Origin: Chondrus crispus
Taxonomy: Eukaryota > Rhodophyta > Florideophyceae > Gigartinales > Gigartinaceae
Reading direction: 5' to 3'
Assembly (NCBI RefSeq): GCF_000350225.1
Contig: NW_005178559.1
Location: forward strand, 89,036-153,035
DNA: 64,000 nt
Below the pieces are notes generated by a model. It ran no database searches, was not told the origin of the DNA, and saw only the letters and a list, made by a program, of their open reading frames with translations. The translations under genes and the position numbers were made by a program. Positions 1 through 11,662 of the stretch are shown in pieces. Within the stretch, counting starts at the first letter, position 1; every line of letters begins with the position of its first letter.

Positions 1-1
1 C

Positions 2-1415
2 GATCGCCTCGAACTACCACTGACCGACGGTCTCATACCTGTCAGTTATTTTTGTGACACCTGGCAGTACCGCACGGAAGGGGAGCGATGTTACTTAAAC
101 AAAATGACCAACTGGACCGCCAGGAATCCCGTAAGAGAGGCGAGTCGCCTTTGGTATAACCAACGGACTGCAACCAACGAAGCCATGTTCTGGACGCGAG
201 TCATCATTCCGGAAAATTTCCGTCATCTCAAACGCGGGAACCTTCCCTTCTTCCAACATACTGTACGAGCGGAGCGTCGTCTCCGTTCGGACACCGGCTA
301 CTTCGTAGCATATCACATGCTAGAGGCGTGACAAATTCCGCGAGACCATTACACAAATTGTTATCAAAAGAATCCCTTCCTGGTGGGGACAGTTCGAAGT
401 GTGTCAGGGTTTTTGGGCGGAGCTTGGTCCTGTGCTCACTTATTACGGGAGGTATCCTTGCAATCAGCGGCACGGGCTTTGGGCCGTAATCCTCATCGAA
501 TGGTGTGTTAAAGTGGCAGCGACATTACTCCGGAAAACGTATGACTGCTGGCGTCTTTGGTTTCTGCCTCCCAAACTCATCGAATTCATGAGATTGCTCG
601 ATTTCACAGTTCCTCTGGACGGTGCCGATGTTGATAGCGAAGTCCATTCGCTGCTCGACGAAATAGAGAGCGTGAACTGGGACGCGATTCCGCTTCAAAA
701 CTCTGCCCGCTCCTTCACGCACCAACGCCCATCATTATCCCCCTGACGAACTTACTGTGCAGCAGGAGATTTCGCCTGCTTCAACCCGTGGTCGGGTTCC
801 CTGTGTTCAGCGGCGGAGGCTCAGCTGAGCCGCCGATTTGGAAATCAAATTCCCCTCCCCGTCACCGAACTGGTTATACCCACAGACCCCCGAGTCTCCA
901 ATATCTGCACAAGGCCATCACCACCTTCGTCTCCGCGTCCTCGCGCCACTCCCGCTACGCCACCTGTAGCACCCGCGGCTCCCTCAACCTCCGTTGTCCA
1001 GCCGGCCTCACCAGCTGTGCCGTCAATCCACTTGAAGTCCCACGTTGTCCATCCTCCGCCATCTCTCCTTGCACGTGCTCTCGCCCCGGCATCCTCGTTG
1101 GAGGTCAGATCTCCAAGGCCAGAGGCCACTGAGAGCCTGTCTGTCCGTGCAATTCCCAAAAGCGGAGGGGAACCAACCCCTCTTCTTCTCTCTCCAAAAC
1201 GTGACCTCAAACCAGCGTCGCGTGAGGCGACTTCTCCGTCTCCTAAAAATTCCCGAAAGGATTGCCCAACTTCTGAGGTCTACATTTCCGTTCTGCAGGC
1301 TCATGGCGTGGTGACGGCAGCCATTAATGAGGCTTCATTGGAGGACCTCAGGGTCCTCGCTCAACTCCTCACTTCTCCCCCAGAAGGTAAATCCTTCCGT
1401 GCACCGCCTCAGTAG
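2..1415 (+). pseudogene. Decayed copy of unrecognised protein family F, cut by window edge
   Basis: I do not recognise this protein. Translation of the plus strand gives coherent blocks in shifting frames. Block 1 (about 2-310) carries DTWQYRTEGERCY. Block 2 (about 399-746) carries LLRKTYDCWRLWFLP. A proline-rich stretch and a short helical C-terminus (SLEDLRVLAQLL, about 1330-1375) follow. The same two blocks in the same order occur on minus at 18.0-20.2 kb (DTWAYRTEGDRVY and FLRSVYDGRLLVLP), which is why I treat both as one family. Stops and frame changes between blocks mark it as decayed, and its 5' end lies outside the window. A mobile-element origin is plausible because it recurs among transposons, but I see no catalytic motif. 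No function assigned. Confidence 0.5.
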
Positions 1416-4231
1416 TTCACCCTCACTTTCCCGTTCACAACGTAGTACATCTTCGAGATGGCGCTATCTTAGCGACGCCATCCTCTTCCCTTGAAAAAAT
1501 AAATGAAACCCCCATGCGTACTCCTTCATCCTTCGAATTTTCCTCCTCTTTTATCATACGCCCTGTCGCCGCGGTCGTATCCTCTTCTTTCCACTTTCCT
1601 TCTCTTTTTCCTCGTTACCGTATTCCTTCTCTTTTTTTTGTCCGTGCACTTCTGCTACTGCAGTTGCACATCCCCTATCACTTCCTCTCTTCCTTTTCTT
1701 CTGGTCCCTACCGCTATGATGACGATTCGTTCCTTCCGGTTGAATTTGGTCTCCTCTTCCACCGCCCCAATTCAGTTCGACTGCACGAACCCTTCAATAG
1801 CGATCGACAACGTCAACCCTTATTATCTTCGAAAAAATGCGCGGATCGCGCACAACCTTTTCTAAATCGCCCCCTCACCTTCTAAGTAGACGTTGCGTGG
1901 TGAGCTGATTCTGATTGTGTCGCATCGCGTACTCAGGGTCTTCATAACAGCTGTTCCGTTCGTGATCAGAATTCACGAAAGATCGGCGTGTTCCTCTTTT
2001 CAAGTGACAGTGGGTCGTTGCGTGCGAACTACCCCTTTCTTGTATGGACGTTTCCCCTCTCTCTCGAAATACGCGCCCTTCACATGGGGGAAGACACAAT
2101 TATTTATTTATTTTGAACATTCCATCCCCCGTCTGCATTTGACTAACAGCGATTCACGTTCGGGGCATCTTCCGGCGGTGTCGCTCGAGAGCGACAGCAA
2201 CCTGGTTTTCTTGTAATTTGGCGGCGTCCGTGAAGTAGATGTACAGTGTTACAAGTCCTGAAAAGGGAAATCTCTTGAGGGTTGTGTGGGTTGGTGAGGG
2301 GTTTGTAAATAATGTACAAACGAGTCTTCCCATCCGGTCTTGGACACGCTGCGCGACGGAGCTCCCTCTAGAGCCGTTAATTCTGTGACACATAGTTGTG
2401 CGGCTTGCCTGCAAAAGTACGGCAATTGCGTAGTGTTGATCATACTGAATGTTCCCTCGTGATTACGGTCCCAAATGAGACGCATAAGAGTCCCTCCATT
2501 TTTCTCTAGACGAGAATTGCGTAGATGTCTTGCACTCGAAAGTTGGGTCCCCTGCAATCTCCCCTGCCACGTACCATAAAAAACATTTTCGTTGATGGTC
2601 GCGATCTCCTACGTATAGATCTGTTCCAGAAACGCACAATGCCTTCAGGCGTCGCGTCCCGCATTAGATGCGCGTTGATACCTCAATTTTCCCTTTTGTC
2701 TAGGTCCCTTGCGCCTGAGTTTTTCCCAGCAGGCCGTCCACTCTATTCAACGGTGGTCTTCATCATTGCCGAGCTAGTGTGATACACCTCCGATAACCTT
2801 CCCTTAGCCACAGCTACGCACAGACGTCTTGGGAAACCACGATCTGAATGCGAACCCCTCGGGTCCCGAAAATATCCCAACGTCTTTCTTCCGTCCTTCA
2901 GACGTCTTCCTTCTTTCCCCGCTCACCAGCGGTGTTCGCACCGGCTTTCTCAGGTAGCGCTGGAAGCGCTTTCCGTGTATAATTTGTCAAATACAATACT
3001 GTAACAGACCTCGCCTTCCGGCTTAACCAAGACAGTTTTTTCAATCCTTCATTGTATCTGCGTGCGTTGCGTACCGGTTTGGGTACACATATGGCCAAAA
3101 CGAAATCGAACGTAGTAACGAAACATGTATCTCTGGTCCTCCATCGCGGGGGATCTTGCTAGTCCTCCTACGATTGTGTCTTAGAGGCGCAAGGGGATTT
3201 TGGAGTAACCTCGGGAGCAGCTTCGCCCTTGATAAGTGGTGACGCTGCCCCGCCTCCAGACTTGACAATTACCCTCTCCAGCTCCTCCGTGTGCTTCGTT
3301 GTACTCCCGTGCCTTCGCCTTCGCAAAAAAGATACAAGGGTAGGATGACGACGGGAAGGAAGTAATAAAGTAGAAAGTAGGGGAATAGGAGTGGAAATCC
3401 AAGATCTAGGGGAAAGGAAACTGGAAGGAAAAAGAAGGGATCGTCGCGGTTGGTAGCTCCAGGTAAAAGTAAATAAAAGCGTGAGCTGTGGCATCGTCTG
3501 AGGCAGAAGCAACTGATGAGTCGTCGTCAATTAGCTCGTCGAGTAACGATTTCTTCCAAAGGAGTTGTTCTCAGGTAGTGGTCACTCCCCTTTTTCCTCT
3601 CGAGTAACTTCCCCCTCAGTTTTCGCTTATCCTTGTAGAGTTGCGATTCGGGATGAGCCGCGTCGCGTCGTGTCGTCGACATCACAACCTAGAAGGAATA
3701 CCAACAAAAACAAAACAGGGACTGAAGTAGAAACGACTTGAAGATAAACACTTGATCCCCTCGATGAGGACGTCGGGTAGACTTTCGTTCCTGACGAAGT
3801 CGACAAGAACGACAAAACTATTTGTCCTCCCCGTACAAAAGACTGGGAGCGGAGCGTACGCGGGCGGCGGGGGACTTGCAGGCGCGGCGCATGGGGAAAG
3901 ACTGGGAGCGGGGCATGTGCAGTTTTGCAGTGCGAAATGGGGCCGCGCCAGGCAGGGCGTAGCAGCAGTGGAGGACCCTGGCGCTAGACTGGAGTGTGTT
4001 TTATTGCTGTTGTCCGCGGGAATTTGCGGTGCGATATCGGGCAGCTGCACGCCTAACATGCAAAGGACGCATCCTTTTCCTGTAATCCCTTCCAGTTTCA
4101 CAGCAGAGTGTCGCGCGACGCGTGCATACATACTCTGAAAACAGCTCGGCTTGTTTTCGCTTCGCTTGTAGCTTGCGCGCTTCCTCCAGTCCTTTCTTTC
4201 GCGTAGAAATTTTAGCACTGTTCCGCGCAGC
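1416..4231. other. No recognisable gene; low-complexity stretches
   Basis: No reading frame here resembles a known protein. About 1510-1720 is pyrimidine-rich on plus (TTC/CTT runs) and about 3300-3480 is purine-rich, which leaves open frames on both strands without coding character. The sequence aaagactgggagcgg is directly repeated near 3838 and 3897. An 18-bp perfect palindrome, gctctcactagtgagagc, lies just beyond at 4251-4268. Probably old intergenic or decayed mobile DNA. Confidence 0.4.
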
Positions 4232-5731
4232 CTAGCGCCTGTTCGCCCCGGCTCTCACTAGTGAGAGCACATTACTTGACGTCATGACCTCCCCGAAAGT
4301 CGTGTCCACGTATCCGTGTGGTTTAAGGATAGCAGTCTCTCCCAAAACAGCATTTCGTAGCTCTGCTTGCTTGTTCTTAAAAAGCTCTTCCAGTTGCTCA
4401 CAACCCACAATCTCATTACTGTCAGCTGCAGATCTGGGTCGTGGCACGGACAGCTGCCAGTGCATGTCCAGAAGCCAAATACCAGACCGTCTCAAGGCGG
4501 CCTTAATGTTACCACTATTAAATGAGTCGTCGTACGCCTCAGTGATGATTGAGCAAATGTCAAATACATCGATCTCAATATTGTCTGCCATACCAATGTT
4601 TATTAACACATTATTCAGCTTTCTCTTAAACGCACCTATCACCACACAATCAAGAGGCTGTGTTTTGCCTGATGTATGGGCGGGCAAAGCATACACGACC
4701 ACATTTCTCTCATGAAAGAATTCCAGAACGCGGAGAGATAAATGAGATCGATATCAATCATACACTACTAGAACTTTTCGATCGTCCTTTAGGAGGTCTT
4801 GTATACTTTCCACAAAGACGCGAGCCCCGTTCGCAAAAATGTCAGAGTCCACTCCCCCTAGCTCTGCGCGGAGGGCCACAACCGCCCTGTGTGGCATCCT
4901 ACTTGCCGGCGTTTCATACAAGACCGTCCCATCTCTTAATCCTGTCCTGTACAGCATACGCTTCCCCTTAAAAACAAATAGCGGTGGACCCGCTGTTCCA
5001 GCTGCTGAAATGACCGGCATTACAGTGATACGGTCATCGTACTTGAGGTGCCCTCCACGGCTGTCTCCAGCGCTGCCTCGTGTGATATAGCGCTTACACA
5101 GCGTTTTAGAAGCTAGGTCCCGACCTGGTGTGATGCCGCACTCATCTTAGTTAAATAAGCGTTGTGCGTCTATGTCGTTGTCGGCAATAAGGCGTTCGAG
5201 TTTTGCAAAGTGAGATGTTAGTACTTCGGCACTGCAAGCAGCAAATCGCAATGCCTCCTGGCGCGTTGGTTTAGCGAATGTCAATGTGTTACGATGCCGT
5301 GCCCGAAAGCCTCTGAGCCATTTTGGTCCCGGCTTTCCATCCCTGAAGGGAAGACGAAGACGACGCGGAGGCACCATGTGACTAACAATAATGGCGGCAG
5401 CATCGGCCAAGTGGTCATTAGTCAGAGGAGTACCTCTGGCTGCCATCTTGGTAAGCAGAGAAACCATCATAAGTTCCTCCCTCTTATTAAGAGCTGGGCG
5501 GTGACCGACAGAGTTAGCAGTTGTTTTGCCGGACTGCACAGCAGACTGCAAGGTGGAGTATGCAATACCGCTCCACTTGGATGCCTTTCGTATGCTCATA
5601 GACCCGGCGGCCACCATGTCAAGGGCTGCCTGTCGCCTGCCCTGGCGCGTTTGAGGCAATCGCGGGAAAGCGGCATGCATCTTGGAGTGAAGGGCTCGGA
5701 TGAGATCTGAGTGGGCGTTGAGGCCGGCCAT
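4232..5731 (-). pseudogene. Tigger/pogo-like DDE transposase, two in-frame stops
   Basis: One continuous minus frame reads as a CENP-B/Tigger-type transposase. A helix-turn-helix (ALDMVAAGSMSIRKASKW, about 5600-5550) leads, then a Tc5-type DNA-binding segment (GPKWLRGFRARHRN), then the DDE_1 catalytic core. The three acidic positions are visible: DECG just after a stop (about 5146), YD before the second stop (about 4754), and QPLD (about 4640). Only two stops break it, TAA at 5147-5149 and TGA at 4754-4756; no frameshift is needed, so the copy is young or selected until recently. The ATG at 5731 is the first methionine of the open frame, but the true start could be at MHAAF further in. Such enzymes cut and paste at TA sites; I could not find its terminal inverted repeats. 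Confidence 0.8.
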
Positions 5732-5945
5732 GACGGGCTTGGTTGGCAAGATTCGGTCGAAGAGCAAAAGCCCGCCTTTTTGGAGGGATGTGAATGCACT
5801 TAATTTGCATTCTTGCCAAGTTGCGGATTGGTTTGTAATGGTAAAACGCTGTGGCAGAGCGATTAGAACGATTTGTTTTTAAATATATCCACGAATTTCA
5901 GAGATAATCAGCAATGAGATAGTCCGAGTACTGAAACTTGGCCCC

Positions 5946-7654
5946 TTACGTGTACAACAATCTTATTTTTTGGGAATTTATTGAAACAATTAGGGGTGAA
6001 CGACGAGTTGGGGCGGGTGACCGATAATTAGGGCAACCCTCCTTTACTGTACACGGCAAGCGTCGTAGACGCTGCGTGCTGTACAGGTCGGACGGAAAAT
6101 GACAGGACGGCGGTGCAGGTCCTCCATACTCTTCGGATGAGTACGCGCGGACCCCTTCTGCCCTTCGCCGCCGATGCCCAGGGGCACAACGGAAGACGAC
6201 TGCCGCGCGCCGCGCCCTCGTCGCGTACGGCAACGGACGCCTACGAAGAGCTTCGGCACGCGCCTCCCGTGCCTTCGCCGCCGACGGCGAGGGACGCCTA
6301 CGAAGAGCACTGCACGCGCACCCGGGCCCCCGCCCCGGACGGCGAGGGGAGCGGAGGAAGAGCAACAGCAAGGACGGTCGCACCCTCGCCTCGAACGGCG
6401 AGGGATGCCAACGAGAGGACGAATTTTGGGCGCTGTGCCCTCGCCACCGAAGGCGAAGGGCGTCAACGACGACGATTGCCGCGCGCCGCGCCCACGCCAC
6501 GGACCACGAGGGGCGCCAAGGAGAAGAGGTAGTGCTGCGCGCCGCGCCCTCGCCGTCGTGCCGGCGGCACGAGGGGCAGTAAGGAGAAGAGCATCCGTCG
6601 GGAGCACGCGCCCTCGCCGCCGACGGCGAGGGCAGCCAAGAGAGACGAATGCCGCGCGCTGTGCCCTCGCCGTCGACGGCGATGGGCGGTAAGGAGAATA
6701 GCATCCGTGGCGCGCACGCGTCCTCGCCGCGGACGAGGAGGGGCGTCAAGGAAAACGCACGCCACGCGCCGCCCGGCATGACCGTAAACGCGCCAGGTGA
6801 CCGAGGCGCGAGGACGACGTGGGGAATGACGCCCGGACGGGAGGAAGATCGGAACGCGTACGGAAAGAGCGACGCGGGGAGGCGAGAAGGCTCCGGTCTA
6901 CTTCGCCAACAGTACCCGCCACTCACCTCGTGAGCCATCGTAGGGTAGCTGGGCTGACGATTCTGATCGAGGCTCTGTCTCCGCCAACTCTGCACGCACA
7001 AGGAAGGGGCTTGGAGGTGAAGTCACCTTCCCCAATCGCAGTACGCGCACGTCCGCCGTGGTAGACTCGGCCCTCTCCCACGCCGCACACGCTCGTGGTG
7101 CCGGCGTGGGACATCCACGTAGGACGGGTACTGTACCCCTACGTGCGGGTAGAAGAACTCATGGTATGGAAACCCAGGGGTATGTACGGAAAGGCGCCTT
7201 TTGATGCTAGGACGACGTTGGAGACGATAATCGGCGCCCGTCGGGTCGAGGAGCAACGGAAGCCCGAAGTCAACATCTGCGCCCGAGCCAGTCCCGCGAG
7301 AAATAACTCGGCTACAGCGCATCCGCTCGCGGGCGACGACGGGATCACACGGATGTGGACGCATTGGACGGCGCACGGGCTGGGTCACGAGAAACGGGAG
7401 TGTGCGTCAGGCGTTTCGTCGGTGCTGGTGGCGAGCAGGAGGGGCACGAATTTGACTAATTCGCCACACGTGACGGTGGCCATAGTGAGGTTCGCGCTCG
7501 GGAGACTGGATCATGCCGGCAGGGCGCGGCGGAGGCGAAGGGTAGGTCGGGTACGCTCACGGGAATCCAAGCGAGGGTTCGGGGTGGACACAATTACATG
7601 CAGGCCCGCTACAAGTAGGGTGAACGCGGACGTTCACTCTTGAGGATGGGGCCG
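5946..7654 (+). mobile_element. 3' internal region of a truncated Ty3/gypsy element
   Basis: This lies directly upstream of a plus-oriented gypsy LTR. Its last ~30 bases (about 7624-7654: NADVHS codons, TGA, G-rich tract) match the block next to the 3' LTR of the 14.7-kb element, where the codons read TADVQP before TGA and the polypurine tract. No pol or chromodomain can be read upstream, so this copy also seems to carry non-pol sequence between pol and the 3' LTR. The part at 6150-6770 is a tandem hairpin array. Open frames on both strands (for example minus 7001-5946) run through that array and are probably composition artefacts. The left boundary is a guess. Confidence 0.5.
6150..6775. repeat. 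Degenerate ~51-66-bp tandem array, each unit a GC-rich hairpin
   Basis: About a dozen units follow each other, each with a core close to ccctcgccg..cggcgaggg that can fold on itself, followed by a spacer such as gccaaggagaagag. Units start near 6150, 6201, 6264, 6320, 6378, 6436, 6487, 6543, 6610, 6660 and 6716. Because each unit is nearly self-complementary, both strands stay open over long frames. The array sits in the 3' internal region of the gypsy copy. I see no similar array in the 32.9-38.8 kb module of the intact element. Confidence 0.7.
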
Positions 7655-9295
7655 TGTAGTATAACCGTAGATTTAGGTTAGATCACACACGTGTGCCCCA
7701 CCTGTATCATACGTGTACCACACGTGTATTGTCAGCCCCGATGGCCGACAGTACCGCGGCGCAGGACGACCCGCGCTGACTACAGTAGCTCTACAGTACA
7801 TTCCGTACTGTACTGTAGTATGATAGACTAACTTGTACATAAAATACTAGGGCAGGCCGGCGGCGGAGGGGAAGGACAAGCACGACCTTGTCCAGAACCC
7901 ACGCCTCCTGTCCAGCTCGCCCCGCTTATTCCAGAATGGGTTCCCATTAGCCCGTATCTAGTTAGGAGCCGAGCGTGCAGGGAACGCGCGAGCACGCGAG
8001 CGAGCCTAGATCCGCCTGTAGTGCAATGTGCCTGGCAGGCCGCAAACACAGTCCGACGGTCAAACAACAAGAAGAAAAACAGAAACAGCCACAACCACTG
8101 CCGATGGCACGCGCTACGGAGCGTTCGAGACTCCCTTTCCCCTTGTGTGGGCTTGCAGCCCACGGTAGCTCCACTCCGACGGGGGGATAGGGAAAGATGC
8201 CCGCCCCGGGAGGATAATGGTGGTATAGACTTGTGAAGACTTGAGTGCTCGGCGAGTGCGGGTTGGGCTTGTGTACGAGAATGTAACCGCGGTTCGCTGG
8301 GTTGTAAGGCCAATGCTCGACGAGCGTCTTCAGCACCTTGTGTATAATTTAAGGTCTTCGACGGGGGCTCGATTAGCACTACGCGACGGAAATGTAACTA
8401 TGTAGCAACGCTACGACGAACGTGTTGCCCGATGGCAGAACACCGACACCAATGCGATCGCAATCGCGGTTGGTGGTACCAACACTGTCTTGTATAATAA
8501 GACTTTCGAAGGAGGCGTCGTTGCAACAGCCTTCCGACGGAACAGGACACTGTAGCAGCGCTACGACCTACGTGCAGCCCGATGGCAATCACACCAACAC
8601 CGGATCGGTCGCGACCGACTCCAATGGAACCAACACAATTAAGGAAAAAATAGATGTGGAGATAGAAAAGGATAGGAATTAGAGATAGAAAAAGTAAAAG
8701 GATAAGGAAAAGGGGACTCCGAGCAATAGAGGATGTCGTTAGCAGCGTAGAAGAGAAGCGCGTCGCGTGAACGGAAGCGGTCTCCGACGAAGGCGAGATC
8801 TTACTCCGGCAACTCGGGTTACCTTTACTGACTTGGTGGTCAGCGGGCTAAGTTATATATCGCCCAGCCGGAGCCACTACAGTAGCTTGCGGCGCTAGAT
8901 CCTAGATCTAATCTAATGTCAGCAAAATTAATGCCAACTAATTAACTAAATAAAATAAAATAATTAAAAATTAAAACTGTGCAATTATTCACACGTGTGT
9001 CCCCCAACCCGGACTACTTGTCATATCCAATTATTTTCCTTTCGTTCCAACCCCATGTAGAGCCCATTATTGCACTACACCGCCTCCGCCCGTCAGCGCT
9101 GGTACGTCACCCAGCGCTGCGCCGGGGCGTCGAGGCGTAGATCAGCCGGCGCGTGAGCCCGTCCCCGACCGTACCCGCTCTACCACTGCTACCCGGGCTC
9201 GCCCGGTTCCGTTGGCTGGGGTTGCTTCCCTTCTCCGATCAGGGTCTAGCAGCACTGTGCATACACCCCCTCGACGTTGGGGTGTTTATGTTACA
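7655..9295 (+). repeat. Ty3/gypsy 3' LTR, plus sense, split by an insertion
   Basis: It starts TGTAGTATAACC and ends TGTTTATGTTACA, matching the ends of the LTRs at 32.2, 46.2, 56.7 and 58.5 kb. The first part is 7655-8016 and the second 9080-9295, with 8017-9079 a separate solo LTR that duplicated ccgcc. Once the insert is removed the LTR is about 575 bp, shorter than the 700-bp LTRs of the 14.7-kb element. The bases just left of the LTR (ggatggggccg) are a polypurine tract, so this is a 3' LTR. The 5-bp flanks ggccg and ctgga are not a target duplication, as expected when only the 3' LTR remains. Confidence 0.8.
8017..9079 (-). repeat. Solo LTR of family X, nested in a gypsy LTR
   Basis: It begins TGTAGTGCAATG and ends ATTGCACTACA on plus, an 11-bp inverted terminal match, and is flanked by ccgcc on both sides (8012-8016 and 9080-9084), the 5-bp target duplication of LTR elements. 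The second copy at 47097-48201 lies in the opposite orientation, has the same ends and a different target duplication. Sense is minus: a TATA-like tatata lies near 8854, after an A/T-rich leader. Two imperfect tandem units (about 8395-8620) carry repeated gtagca.cgctacgac and cccgatggca words. No internal coding region is attached, so it is a recombination product. A short TIR element with 5-bp duplications is the alternative. Confidence 0.8.
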
Positions 9296-9329
9296 CTGGA
9301 GAGGACGAAAATTAAAATACACCGGTAAG

Positions 9330-10200
9330 GACATGATTTTATGATGTTGACCGCACGAAAGCATGGTGGCCGATGGGATTCCAGACGATATGTTCAAGAT
9401 TATAGGTTCTATTTGAGAAAACAATTATGGCTTACATTCGTATAGTTTCAGACTGTTTGTATAAAACATTGTTGAGGAAATAGCTGAAGATTACGCAATG
9501 GACCATGCTTTGGAAAACAAGGTTCTTTCTGTCAATTTAAATAGGGATTTTGTGCCACAGACGATACCTTTTAGTAAGACAGCAGGCCATCTGCAAACAT
9601 GCGAGACCGTAAGGTTGACTTTAGTGGGAAGCATAAGCATTAAGGACTGAAAGTTGAGGTCTCTGTTGTAAGGAACGAACTTGCAATCGGATGCCCACCC
9701 AGTTTCTACTGCTGATCTAGACATAATTGACAAGAAAGTTAATTTTCACGTAGCAGCATTCGCAAAATCTGAGGACGGTAAGCAGTTGTCCGATCCCTGT
9801 CTTATGGTATATGAGCATCTGGATCCTTGGCTGTTTTGATAGACAGAGGGTATCAATGGGCTGCTGAAAATGTGCGTGTGGTAATGCTACGCAAGAGGCA
9901 GCAAAATAGAGCGCCGTATTGAGATGATACAAATTTCGACGGCAAGGTTTTGTCTGCTCGCATTATTGTAGAAAACGGTAAGCGAGGATAGGACAGGATA
10001 TCACATAGACCAGCAATATTTTCAAAGAACGTTGTACATAACGTCGTAGAGAACCCTCAAGCATATGTACCTCAAAAGAAAACTCCCAGGCCTCAAAAAC
10101 TAAATCTGGGGGTAGAGAGGAGATTCAAAAGAGAAACCTCTTTACAAAAATATTGTACGGTACTTGGTTTGTGTTGCAGTTGGAATGGCCAGCACAGGCC
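9330..10200 (+). pseudogene. DDE_4-type (Harbinger/IS5-like) transposase remnant
   Basis: Translated blocks match the second half of a DDE_4 transposase: RPSANMRDRKVDFSGKHKH then GLKVEVSVVRNELAIGCP (about 9584-9700), LIDRGYQWAAENVRVV (about 9835-9890) and ARIIVENG (about 9955-9978). The three presumed catalytic acids are still readable: D in ATDDTF (about 9553), D in LIDRGY, and E in IIVEN. At least three stops and frame changes make it non-functional. A related copy on the other strand at 49.1-50.2 kb has TLVCMILGVSDRLYD and NKHKLYWYRSEF in matching places. It begins directly after the gypsy LTR end at 9295. Confidence 0.7.
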
Positions 10201-11263
10201 GTAATTACGTTGTTCTTGGGGTTTCAAGTGGTTCACCATGGTTGTAATGAGTAATTGCCAGGGGCCCCCGGGCAGACACGTGTATGTCGTGAACACATGT
10301 ACACGTCGCCAGGTACGCATCCAGGTGTATGCAGATGAGGGTTTACAGTTTTACAGTGTCAGACTGTTTGCAATCCGGCGCGTGCCTGAGTACAGTACAT
10401 GCGAATCAAAAGTACAAAAAGTACTTCTCGCGAGAGGAATACAGCTGTGTGATTATTCTGTGTACGCGTCACGCTGTATGCGAGTCTTGCGTGAGCACGC
10501 GTCGTTACACTGTGCTCTCGTCATAGTGCGCCGTTAGATGCAAGTTCATGACAGTACTCGTGTGATTCACATGTATTCACATTTGAGTTGCGTAGAAAGT
10601 CTGGATGCACATTTTTGTAATTTGCCACAATTATCTGACAGTGCTTGGCGAAGTTAGTAGGGTGAGAAACAAGGATACGTATGGCGATTGTGATATGACA
10701 GACGTTTGCGTTGTTGCAAATACACAAGTGCCAAGTTGTTCATTGCACAACAATGAAGTCTGGCATGTCTGGATGCATATTAGTACGGTGTGAAACAGTT
10801 CCGTACATAGGGCCATGGTTTACAGTCATTTCGAATGTGTAGAAATAGTCGTGCGCTGATAGTTAAGAACCGATTCGTAAGGTGGAAATCTAGCAGTATG
10901 GTCGGGCCATAAGAGGACCGCGCTTGGTTGCGCATAGTTGAGCATTGTTTACCGGGGGGTCGGAGTAGAGCGATAGTGTAGCACTCAAAGTGTATAAATA
11001 TCGCGGGAAGAGGGCTCCAAAGTAAGCCTTGGCCCCAACTCCTTCAATCACACTCATCAAACTGCCCTTATTTCTTCCTTGCCTGTCGGACCTACCTTTA
11101 CTAATATTTATTAAAACGTCGGTATGATAGATTGTGACGTCACTATCTCCCGCACAAAATCTTGCCTCTCAAATTATTCGTGTACAAAGACCTCGTAGAG
11201 GAGCTCAGCTAGGCATTAATACTGTGGGCCGCTTTGGTAAAGAGATTACTGAAATGTCTGGCG
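10201..11263. other. No recognisable gene; possible decayed promoter
   Basis: Only short open frames occur, none resembling a known protein. A TATA-like gtgtataaatatcgcggg lies near 10990, followed by a pyrimidine-rich leader (about 11035-11090), which resembles the promoter part of the copia LTR at 50.9 kb in layout only. It may be an old LTR fragment; I cannot define ends. Confidence 0.3.
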
Positions 11264-11662
11264 ATGTTCAAACAGATAATGCCCGCAAAAGTAGGTCCGG
11301 TAATTAAGCGCGAAAGAATTGTGCAGCTATACCCAGGACGCTTGGATATTCCCTCTCCGTCGCAAATCAAGGCATTTATTCAGAAGCTGATGCAGGCAGC
11401 GCTTACAAGCACATCAGGACTCAATGCTGCTCACGGAGGTTCGTCAAGGAGATCCGTGCAGCCGCAGTTTTCAGATGCCATTGAAAATATTTTATTTTCG
11501 ATCGTTGAAATAAATCTATGGTTTGTCGTCGTGGCATTGAAGTCAAAGTTTGAAGGAGAATCAGGACAGCTGTCAAATGACTTCCCATTGGATAATCAGA
11601 TTGAACAGTTGGCTGGAGCTGTGCGGGAAGAGATGCGCCCTGTCGAACACATGAATGACTAA
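11264..11662 (+). CDS. Unrecognised ~132-aa ORF, probably transposon-associated
   Basis: The frame opens at 11234 but its first ATG is at 11264 (MFKQIMPAKVGPVIKRERIV). The visible pattern is LYPGRLDIPSPSQIKAFIQKLM followed by a charged tail (DNQIEQLAGAVREEM). The internal composition looks protein-like rather than random, and it is surrounded by transposon remnants, so it may be a DNA-binding N-terminal piece of one of them. No domain recognised and no function assigned. Confidence 0.35.
   Translation: MFKQIMPAKVGPVIKRERIVQLYPGRLDIPSPSQIKAFIQKLMQAALTSTSGLNAAHGGSSRRSVQPQFSDAIENILFSIVEINLWFVVVALKSKFEGESGQLSNDFPLDNQIEQLAGAVREEMRPVEHMND

Noticed and set aside
3682-4218. 178-codon minus frame
   Set aside because: Overlaps an equally open plus frame over a locally repeated GC-rich stretch; no motif and no support as a gene.
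6150-6775. CRISPR-like array
   Set aside because: Units are degenerate and contiguous, with no unique spacers and a eukaryotic context; it is a tandem repeat.
5946-7001. 351-codon open frame on minus in the 5.9-7.0 kb region
   Set aside because: It runs through a tandem array of self-complementary GC-rich units, which keeps both strands open. Composition is Arg/Ala/Ser/Pro-biased and no domain is visible.
7650-9300. Target duplication for the gypsy LTR at 7655-9295
   Set aside because: The flanking 5-mers ggccg and ctgga differ. The left flank is a polypurine tract, so this is the 3' LTR of a longer truncated element.
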